Shown here: in pieces, positions 1 to 5,170 of the stretch
Position numbering within the stretch: the stretch's first letter is position 1
Layout of the letters: the number at the start of each line of letters is the position of its first letter
Assembly: GCA_019232645.1 (NCBI GenBank)
Contig: JAFANO010000015.1
Span: forward strand, 1 to 5,170
DNA: 5,170 nucleotides
DNA from: Planctomycetaceae bacterium
GTDB lineage: Bacteria; Planctomycetota; Planctomycetia; Isosphaerales; Isosphaeraceae
Reading direction: 5' to 3'
Notes under the pieces: model-generated
The model's database searches: none
The model's input: the letters and a program-made list of their open reading frames with translations, nothing else
What the model was told of the DNA's origin: nothing
Made by a program: the position numbers and the translations under genes

Positions 1-1841
1 TCCGGATCGACGCCGCCGGGCGGGAGGCCTGGCTCCGCGCCGCCTGCGGCGGGGACGACGACCTGCGGGCCGAGGTCGGCCGCCTCCTGGCCCAGGATGA
101 GCGGGCGGACCGGGACCGGTTCTTGACGCCCCCCGGGGCGACAGTCCCGACTTCGGATGCGACGGTGACTTGGCCCTCCCCCGCAGCACGCCTTCGGCAG
201 GGCGGGAGCGAGCCGTTCGACCACGCCGGGGCCATCCCGGTCGGGAAAGCCGGAGGATTTACACCTCGGGCAGTCATCCGTGCCGGTGTGGAGTCACACC
301 CCTCGGTCGACGCCCGATCCCTGGCGCAGCAGCAATTGCGCTTATTTGCTTACATGTGTATTTTTATATCATTATGGATGGTATTCTGGAAGTACTTCGT
401 CGTGAAGGATCCTGATCCGACGCAGGCGATCCCCTTCATGATTCTCCTGGTGGCGCTCGGAGGTCTCGTCTTCCGTCTCTCCGCTCGGGAGCCCCTCGCG
501 CCATCGCTTCTCCAGGCCTTGGAGTTGGGGACGATCGGGATGGTCGCGGCCGTCTTCGCGGTCTCACAGTACCAGACCATCCTCGACTTCGCGCTGCACG
601 ATGATCTGGTGAGGGCGCAGCTCGTGATGAAGAATCGGGTGCTCCTCACCGCGGTCCTGATCCTCTCCTACGGGATCTCTGTCCCAAGGAGCTGGCGTCG
701 CGCGGCCTCGGTCGTCGGGCCACTCGCGATCATGCCGTTCGCGACCTTGCTGGCGCTTTATCTCCGACATCCCGGGGCGATGGGGTGGCTGGTGCGGACG
801 GGGGTCGAGCATGGCACCACCCCGCTGACGATCCTCGGCTTCGATGCGATGATCCTGCTGATCCTGGCCGCCGGCTCCGCCTCTGGGGCCCACAGCATCG
901 CTCGGCTGCGCCGGCAGGTCGCCGAGGCCCGGCAACTCGGCCAGTATCGCCTCGGGCGGCGACTCGGTGCGGGAGGGATGGGCGAGGTCTACATGGCCGA
1001 GCACCAGCTCCTGAAGCGCCCCTGCGCCCTGAAGCTGATCCGGCCGGGCCCCGAATCCGGACCGAAAGTCCTCGAGCGATTCGAGCGCGAGGTCCGCCTC
1101 ACCGCCACGCTGTCGCACCCCAACACCGTCGACATCTACGACTACGGCCGGGCCGAGGACGGGACCTACTACTACGTCATGGAATACCTGCCGGGCCTGA
1201 ACCTGGCCGAGCTGGTCGAGCGTCACGGCCCCCTGCCGCCGGCACGGGCGGTGTACCTGCTGCGCCAGGTCTGCGGGGCGCTGCGCGAGGCGCACGCGGC
1301 GGGCCTGATCCACCGCGACATCAAGCCGTCGAACATCTTCGCCGCGCGGCGCGGCGGGGTGGAGGACGTGGCCAAGCTGCTCGACTTCGGGCTGGTCCGG
1401 CCCGCGGCGACGGCCCGCGTGGCCCACCTGAGCGGGGAGGGCGAGATCCTCGGCACGCCGCTGTTCATGTCGCCGGAGCAGGCGACGGGCGCCCGGGAGC
1501 TCGATGAGCGGAGCGACATCTACTCGCTGGGGGCGGTGGCCTACTACTTGCTGACCGGCAGGCCGCCGTTCGAAGGGGAGGGCGGGGTCGCGGTGCTGAT
1601 CGCGCACGCCCGCGATCCGGTGATGCCGCCGTCGCTGGTCCGCCCCGACCTCCCCGAGGACCTGGAGCGCGTCGTGCTGCGGTGCCTGGCCAAGGCCGCG
1701 GCCGAGCGTTTCCCCAATGCCGAGAGCCTGGAGCGAGCCCTGGGCGCGTGCGCCTGCGCGGGGGATTGGGACCAGGATCGTGCCGCCCGGTGGTGGCGGG
1801 ACACCGACCGGGCCACGGCGGCGCGTGCGACGGTCGGCTGA
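1..1841 (+). CDS. Membrane-anchored PknB-like Ser/Thr protein kinase (5' end outside window)
   Basis: This gene encodes a eukaryotic-type Ser/Thr kinase that would transfer ATP phosphate to Ser/Thr of unknown target proteins. The frame is open from the left edge; the first full codon is at base 3, giving 612 visible residues (numbered from there). Residues 1-46 are a charged helical lead-in (CGGDDDLRAEV) seen before many planctomycete kinases. About six hydrophobic segments follow (roughly 112-134, 142-158, 172-188, 212-228, 234-253, 279-295), then a basic linker. The kinase domain runs from about 315 to 585: glycine loop GAGGMGEVY (322-330), ATP lysine in CALKLI (K344), catalytic HRDIKPSN (H437-D439), DFG (461-463), and MSPEQ in place of APE (E492). 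All core catalytic residues are present, so it looks active. It ends in a Cys/Trp-rich tail (CACAGDWD, AARWWR). No extracellular sensor domain is visible. A TTG at 123 is not the start, because homology-like sequence continues upstream. Family assignment is firm; ligand and substrates are unknown. Confidence 0.95.
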   Translation, partial: RIDAAGREAWLRAACGGDDDLRAEVGRLLAQDERADRDRFLTPPGATVPTSDATVTWPSPAARLRQGGSEPFDHAGAIPVGKAGGFTPRAVIRAGVESHPSVDARSLAQQQLRLFAYMCIFISLWMVFWKYFVVKDPDPTQAIPFMILLVALGGLVFRLSAREPLAPSLLQALELGTIGMVAAVFAVSQYQTILDFALHDDLVRAQLVMKNRVLLTAVLILSYGISVPRSWRRAASVVGPLAIMPFATLLALYLRHPGAMGWLVRTGVEHGTTPLTILGFDAMILLILAAGSASGAHSIARLRRQVAEARQLGQYRLGRRLGAGGMGEVYMAEHQLLKRPCALKLIRPGPESGPKVLERFEREVRLTATLSHPNTVDIYDYGRAEDGTYYYVMEYLPGLNLAELVERHGPLPPARAVYLLRQVCGALREAHAAGLIHRDIKPSNIFAARRGGVEDVAKLLDFGLVRPAATARVAHLSGEGEILGTPLFMSPEQATGARELDERSDIYSLGAVAYYLLTGRPPFEGEGGVAVLIAHARDPVMPPSLVRPDLPEDLERVVLRCLAKAAAERFPNAESLERALGACACAGDWDQDRAARWWRDTDRATAARATVG

Positions 1842-1866
1842 CCCAATCGCGGAAGGGTCGTGCGAG

Positions 1867-1891
1867 GGATCGTGGATCAAGCCAACGATCC
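1867..1891. repeat. Inverted repeat, weak candidate terminator after the kinase gene
   Basis: GGATCGT (1867-1873) is perfectly complementary to ACGATCC (1885-1891), giving a 7-bp stem with an 11-base loop, 25 bases after the kinase stop codon. There is no T tract on either side, so intrinsic termination is doubtful. Its placement just after the gene is the main support. Confidence 0.3.
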
Positions 1892-1913
1892 GTGAGAGGC
1901 TGAGGACCGGCCG

Positions 1914-1930
1914 GGCACGCGGGGCGTGCC
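1914..1930. terminator. GC-rich hairpin, possible transcription terminator
   Basis: GGCACGC (1914-1920) pairs perfectly with GCGTGCC (1924-1930) around a 3-base GGG loop. This compact 7-bp stem with six G-C pairs is the most stable simple hairpin I see in the gap. It lies 72 bases after the kinase stop and would fold in transcripts from either strand. No T-rich tail follows on the plus strand, so it is not a textbook Rho-independent terminator. A termination or RNA-end-protecting role is inferred from position. Confidence 0.35.
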
Positions 1931-2115
1931 GACGTCGCCGCCTCCCCTCGGTGGTCTGGCACTTCGCATCGATGATGTGACGTGGCAGTCGAGCGGTGCC
2001 ATCCGAGTTCGAGGGGTGAACCGCTCTGGACCGGCATCGGCTCATCCTTTCGTCGGGATCTGGCCTTCGGTTGATCCAGCAATGACTCTGAACGGGCGAA
2101 ACCGCTGTTTGATGT

Positions 2116-2143
2116 CGAGAGCATCTCTCGGTCATTGACCGAG
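2116..2143. repeat. Two overlapping, mutually exclusive hairpins at the end of the minus-strand unit
   Basis: Hairpin A is CGAGAG (2116-2121) with CTCTCG (2125-2130), loop CAT. Hairpin B is CTCGGTC (2127-2133) with GACCGAG (2137-2143), loop ATT. Both stems are perfect and they share bases 2127-2130, so only one can form at a time. Hairpin B spans the stop codon (2132-2134) of the truncated cupin. The location suggests an end-of-transcript structure for the nirBD-narK unit, but neither hairpin has a T tract and short stems like these can arise by chance. Confidence 0.35.
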
Positions 2144-2407
2144 TGACCTCAGGTTGTACCTGGAGATCAGCCCGGCGACCCAGCCCGATGAGTAGGTCAC
2201 CCCGTACTTCGCCGCCAGCTCCTGCCTCCGGCCCGGGTCTCCGGCCTCGGCGAGTTCGGCGAAGTACGTCTCGAAACCCGCCGGGGCGATCACCTCCAAG
2301 AGCCGCGCCGGGCCGGGGCCGGCGTTCCAGAACGTGTGCATCAGCCCGCGGGGCTTGATCAGGTAACTGCCCGGCCCCGCGGCGACCTCGCGGTCAGGTG
2401 AAGGCAT
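2132..2407 (-). pseudogene. Truncated cupin-domain protein, C-terminal half only
   Basis: The frame encodes the second half of a small single-domain cupin. Counting from the ATG at 2407 (91 residues), the cupin motif 2 pattern G(X)5PXG(X)2H(X)3N is matched exactly by G13 to N28 (GSYLIKPRGLMHTFWN), including metal-ligand H24. A tail typical of this family follows: PARLLEVIAPAGFETYF, a helical AELAEAGDP stretch and a C-terminal YGVTYSSGWV...RYNLRS. Motif 1, with its HXH and Glu metal ligands, is absent. Recognisable cupin sequence begins at DREVAAG (from base 2395), exactly where the narK stop codon lies; the frame upstream of that is only narK read out of frame. Intact relatives are, from memory, about 150-170 residues. 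The ATG at 2407 overlaps the narK end by 14 bases and has GGAGG three bases ahead, so the remnant might still be translated by coupling. I read it as a degraded gene without a complete metal site. An unrecognised half-cupin function is less likely. Confidence 0.75.
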
Positions 2408-3656
2408 CGGCCTCCGCGAGCGCCCCGAGCGATGCAGGAACCGCGCCTGAGGCCACGCCCCCTCGGCCGACGAAGACGCCCTGCCAACTCCGGCTGGCAT
2501 AGGCCAGGGCCGCCGCGCAGCCGAAGCAACCGACCAGGCCGAAGGTGAGGAAGCCCCCGCTGAAACTGCCGGTGATCTGCTTCAGGCTACCCAGGAGGTT
2601 CGGAAGAAAGAAGCCACCGATCCCGCCCGCGGCGCCGACGATGCCTGTCACCACGCCGATCTCCTTGGAGAACCGTTGCGGGACGATCTGGAAGACGGCG
2701 CCGTTGCCCATGCCGAGCAGGCCCATCGACGCGAACAGCAGGAGCGTCCCCCAGGCGAGCGGCGGCAGGGCGGACAGGTGCAGCATCATCACGCCCACGC
2801 CGAGGTAGAGGATCGTCAGCATCCGGATGCCGCCGAGGCGATCGGAGAGGTATCCGCCCAGCGGCCGAAGGAAGGAGCCGGCCATGACGCAGAGCGTGGC
2901 GAAGTTGCCCGCCTGGATCTTCGTCAGCCCATACTGGCTGAGGAAGAAGACGTTCAGGAAGCTGGTCAGCCCCACGAAGCCGCCGAACGTGACCGCGTAG
3001 AACAGGCAGAACCACCAGGTGTCGCGCAGCCGGAGCACTTCGGCGTAGGCGGCCAGGGGTTGGGGAGCCGGCTGCCGGGGGCTGTCCTGGGCGAAGATCA
3101 TGAACGCGACCAGGGTCAGGAGCAGCGGCACGAGGGCCAGGCCGAAAACCGCGTGCCAGCCCCACGCCTGCGCCAGGCGGGGGCCGAAGAAAGTTGCCAG
3201 GGCGGTCCCGCTATTGCCCGCCCCGGCGATCCCCATGGCCAAGCCCTGGTAGCGGGGCGGATACCAACGGCTCGCCAGCGGCAGGGCGGCGGCAAAGCTG
3301 GCCCCCGCCACGCCCAGCAGGAGGCCCACCAGCAAGACCTTGCTGAAGCTGTCGGCCCACAGCCAGCCCATGAGTAGCGGGATGATTGTCAGGGCCATGC
3401 CCAGGATGCCGGTGCGCCGCGCCCCGATGTGGTCGGTGAGCACGCCGAGGACCAGTCGAAGCATCGCCCCGCCGAGGAGCGGAACCGCCACCATCAGGCC
3501 CTTCTGCGAATCCGACAGGCCGAATTCCGGCACGATCGAATTGGCCAGGGCGCCGAGCAGGACCCAGACCATGAAGCTGATATCGAAGTAGAGGAACGCG
3601 CTGAATAACGTCGGCGTATGGCCGGCGCCGCGGAAGTCGCGGAGATTCATCGACAT
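2394..3656 (-). CDS. narK: NarK-family nitrate/nitrite transporter (MFS)
   Basis: This inner-membrane major facilitator of the nitrate/nitrite porter family moves nitrate and/or nitrite. From the ATG at 3656 it has 420 residues, close to the usual length of a single 12-helix NarK. Two nitrate signature motifs are visible: AGAGNSG in helix 5 (about 144-150) and the glycine-rich GIVGAAGGIGGFFLP stretch (338-352). The two substrate-binding arginines of the family appear to be R67 (GAMLRLVLG, helix 2) and R264 (SFLRPLGG). The MFS loop motif is present as GVLTDHIGARRTG (71-83). I chose the ATG at 3656 because AGGAG lies four bases ahead and NLRDF follows; an ATG at 3650 is also possible. A longer frame from TTG 3728 would overlap nirBD and adds a non-membrane, low-similarity leader. 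It lies 50 bases behind nirBD, almost certainly in one transcript. Direction of transport (nitrate uptake or nitrite/nitrate exchange) cannot be read from the sequence; next to NirBD, import for assimilation is most likely. Confidence 0.95.
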   Translation of the reverse strand: MSMNLRDFRGAGHTPTLFSAFLYFDISFMVWVLLGALANSIVPEFGLSDSQKGLMVAVPLLGGAMLRLVLGVLTDHIGARRTGILGMALTIIPLLMGWLWADSFSKVLLVGLLLGVAGASFAAALPLASRWYPPRYQGLAMGIAGAGNSGTALATFFGPRLAQAWGWHAVFGLALVPLLLTLVAFMIFAQDSPRQPAPQPLAAYAEVLRLRDTWWFCLFYAVTFGGFVGLTSFLNVFFLSQYGLTKIQAGNFATLCVMAGSFLRPLGGYLSDRLGGIRMLTILYLGVGVMMLHLSALPPLAWGTLLLFASMGLLGMGNGAVFQIVPQRFSKEIGVVTGIVGAAGGIGGFFLPNLLGSLKQITGSFSGGFLTFGLVGCFGCAAALAYASRSWQGVFVGRGGVASGAVPASLGALAEADAFT

Positions 3657-3660
3657 GGGG

Positions 3661-3665
3661 CTCCT
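3661..3665 (-). promoter_or_regulatory. Ribosome binding site of narK
   Basis: Read on the minus strand, AGGAG is followed by CCCC and then the ATG at 3656. It supports that start over the TTG at 3728. The second ATG at 3650 would sit ten bases from the same site. The 50-base gap after nirBD (3657-3706) also has a 5-bp inverted repeat (3679-3683 with 3691-3695), but no visible promoter, which favours co-transcription with nirBD. Confidence 0.65.
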
Positions 3666-3706
3666 GTTTGGGGTTGTGGAGGAATCCAACTCCTCGCCAC
3701 CGCCGT

Positions 3707-5170
3707 TCACATACACGGGGCCACGCAAGGCGTCCGGGGCCGGAGCAACTCCTCAAGGTCCTCTTCGGCCGGGAGGTCGAGATAGACCGCGTCGGCCTCG
3801 ACTTTGACCGGGAATACCTGGACCTGATACTTCTCCCCGCTCAGGCACGTCCCGGACTCGAGGGAGAACGTCTTCTTGTGGAGGGGGCATGCGACCTTGG
3901 GGACGCCGCCTTGATCGCCGAGGATGCCGCGTGACAGCACCAGCTCCTTCTTGTGGGGGCACACGTTCTGGCAGGCGTACCACGCGTCGCGACTCGCGAA
4001 CCGGAACACGGCGATCTGGGAGCTGCCATACTTGATGGCGCCGCCACCATCGACCGGGAAGTCCGACACCTTACCGACCTTCACCCACCGCGTCGGACAA
4101 TCGTGCCGTGGCCCTCCCGGGATCCGCCCATCGCACCGCGCCAGTTGTTCGAGCGGGACGAAATCCTTCGGCCAATCGGCGGGCCGCTGCTGGCCCCGCT
4201 CGGTCACGAATTCGATGCTCGACTCGGTCTCGTCGGTGTTGGCGAACTGCCGGAAGAGCCGGCGCTTCTCGGGGTCGTCGACGACCTCCTTCCACTCGCA
4301 CCTGTAGGTGTCGACGAGGAACTGCATCTGCTTCTCCAGCTCCTCGCAGATCCCGAGGCGATCGTTGATGATGACGTCCCTCAGGTATTCGATCCCGCCC
4401 TCCATCTGTTCCAGCCAGACCGAGGTGCGGGTCAGCCGGTCGGCCGTCTGGATGTAGTACAAGAGGAATCGATCGATGTACTTGATGGCGGTCTCCTCGT
4501 CGAGGTCGGCCGCGAGCAAGTCGGCGTGTCGCGGCTTGGCCCCGCCGTTGCCGCAGACGTAGAGGTTATAGCCCTTCTCGGTGGCGATCAGGCCGAAGTC
4601 CTTGCCCTGGGCCTCGGCGCACTCGCGGACACAGCCGGAGACCGCCGCCTTGAGCTTGTGGGGCGATCGGACGCCGCGATAACGCAGCTCGACCCGCACG
4701 GCGAACCCGACGGAGTCCTGGACGCCGTAGCGGCACCAGGTCGTGCCGACGCAGCTCTTGACGGTGCGCATCGCCTTGCCGTAGGTGTGCCCACTCTCGA
4801 AGCCCGCGGTGACGAGGTCCTCCCAGATCTCGGGCAGCCGATGCACCGGCGCCCCGAACATGTCGACGCGCTGGCCACCGGTGATCTTGGTGTAGAGCCC
4901 GTACTTCTTGGCGACCGCCCCGAGGGCGATTAGCTTCTCGGGCGTGATCTCCCCGCCGGGGATGCGGGGGACGATGGAGTACAGCCCGCCGCGCTGGATG
5001 TTGGCCAGGAACCGATCGTTCGTATCCTGGAGGGTGGCTTGTTCCATGATGCTCTCGTTCCAGAGGCTGGCCAGGATCGAGGCGACGGCCGGCTTGCAGA
5101 TCTCGCATCCACACCCCTTGCCGTGGCTCCGGATCAGGGCGTCGAACGTCTTGAACCCCTTGATCTTGAC
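3707..5170 (-). CDS. nirB: Assimilatory nitrite reductase, NirB-NirD fusion (5' end outside window)
   Basis: NAD(P)H-dependent nitrite reductase converts cytoplasmic nitrite to ammonium with six electrons passed through FAD, iron-sulfur clusters and siroheme. The frame is open to the right edge; 487 residues are visible (residue 1 at base 5170). Residues 1-35 are the end of a BFD-like [2Fe-2S] domain (GCGCEICKP; C20, C22, C25). Residues about 50-120 form the ferredoxin-like half of the nitrite/sulfite reductase fold, with siroheme-site TGGQR (97-101). Residues about 130-265 carry the siroheme/[4Fe-4S] ligands in canonical spacing: C140-X5-C146 and C180-X3-C184. After a linker (about 270-355), residues 360-470 form a Rieske/NirD domain with CPH (C404, H406) and CPLH (C428, H431). 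The N-terminal FAD and NAD(P)H domains must lie outside the window. NirD is a separate small subunit in enterobacteria; here it is fused, as in fungal NiiA. The protein ends in a short tail with CVAPC. Downstream neighbour is narK. Any promoter lies outside the window. Confidence 0.95.
   Translation of the reverse strand, partial: VKIKGFKTFDALIRSHGKGCGCEICKPAVASILASLWNESIMEQATLQDTNDRFLANIQRGGLYSIVPRIPGGEITPEKLIALGAVAKKYGLYTKITGGQRVDMFGAPVHRLPEIWEDLVTAGFESGHTYGKAMRTVKSCVGTTWCRYGVQDSVGFAVRVELRYRGVRSPHKLKAAVSGCVRECAEAQGKDFGLIATEKGYNLYVCGNGGAKPRHADLLAADLDEETAIKYIDRFLLYYIQTADRLTRTSVWLEQMEGGIEYLRDVIINDRLGICEELEKQMQFLVDTYRCEWKEVVDDPEKRRLFRQFANTDETESSIEFVTERGQQRPADWPKDFVPLEQLARCDGRIPGGPRHDCPTRWVKVGKVSDFPVDGGGAIKYGSSQIAVFRFASRDAWYACQNVCPHKKELVLSRGILGDQGGVPKVACPLHKKTFSLESGTCLSGEKYQVQVFPVKVEADAVYLDLPAEEDLEELLRPRTPCVAPCM

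Larger units (their letters stand above)
1842..2131. other. Intergenic gap between converging genes, no supported gene
   Basis: This stretch lies between the kinase stop codon and the stop codon of the truncated cupin on the opposite strand. Short open frames cross it on both strands, but none has a recognisable motif, a convincing ribosome binding site or protein-like composition. It holds several short perfect inverted repeats, listed separately, which fits a place where two transcription units end. I see no tRNA, no tandem repeats and no transposon ends. Confidence 0.7.

Noticed and set aside
123..125. TTG as the start codon of the kinase gene
   Set aside because: The same frame stays open to base 3 and encodes a family-typical helical lead-in (CGGDDDLRAEV...), so the gene starts before the window.
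1839..1859. GACCC/GGGTC inverted repeat at the kinase stop codon
   Set aside because: Five base pairs with a ten-base loop and no T tract is too weak to call.
564..2135. Long minus-strand open frame (523 residues) antisense to the kinase
   Set aside because: It is rich in Arg, Gly, Pro and Gln, shows no domain motif and mirrors the GC-biased codons of the kinase gene.
2408..2500. Upstream part of the minus-strand cupin frame, starting at 2500
   Set aside because: This segment lies inside narK in another frame and has no cupin character; recognisable cupin sequence begins only near 2395.
3657..3728. N-terminal extension of narK from a TTG at 3728
   Set aside because: It would overlap the nirBD end by 22 bases and adds a leader unlike NarK proteins, while the ATG at 3656 has AGGAG at a usable distance.
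3953..4933. Long plus-strand open frame (326 residues) antisense to nirBD
   Set aside because: Its composition is a shadow of the nirBD codons, with no recognisable motif; the minus-strand frame has every nitrite reductase cluster ligand.
5045..5047. ATG at 5047 as the start of a short nitrite reductase
   Set aside because: The frame continues to the window edge and encodes the BFD-type cluster motif GCGCEICKP, so this is an internal methionine.
1..5170. CRISPR array, tRNA, rRNA, insertion sequence or phage genes
   Set aside because: No regularly spaced repeats, cloverleaf, transposase motif or phage-type protein was seen on either strand.

Overview
The window looks like chromosomal DNA from a GC-rich planctomycete, probably of the Isosphaeraceae type. 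This is inferred from the strong G/C preference at third codon positions and from the kinase. A short helical lead-in of the 'CGGDDDLRAEV' kind, a hydrophobic block and a C-terminal PknB-like domain ending in 'CACAGDWD...AARWWR' together make a style of protein I associate with that group. No database search was possible, so the taxon is an inference.

Layout: (1) Bases 1-1841, plus strand, hold the 3' part of a membrane-anchored Ser/Thr protein kinase. Its reading frame is open through the left edge, so its true start lies outside the window. (2) Bases 1842-2131 have no gene I can support. This is the gap between two converging transcription units and contains several short perfect hairpins. 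(3) From 5170 down to 2132, the minus strand carries one compact unit, read right to left: the C-terminal half of an assimilatory NAD(P)H nitrite reductase in which NirB is fused to a Rieske-type NirD domain (5' end outside the window); a NarK-family nitrate/nitrite transporter 50 bases downstream; and, directly at the transporter stop codon, the C-terminal half of a cupin protein whose N-terminal half, including cupin motif 1, is missing.

The minus-strand genes form a nitrate/nitrite assimilation module: NarK moves nitrate and/or nitrite across the inner membrane and NirBD reduces nitrite to ammonium in the cytoplasm. A nitrate reductase would be expected nearby but is not in the window. The kinase converges on this unit from the other side and nothing in the sequence links it functionally to nitrogen metabolism.

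The points most worth a second look are the truncated cupin abutting narK, the nitrite reductase fusion that keeps all four Rieske ligands, the six-helix membrane block placed before the kinase domain, and a very AT-rich patch inside the first membrane segment of that kinase. I see no convincing evidence of a wholly new system, CRISPR array, tRNA, rRNA or insertion sequence.
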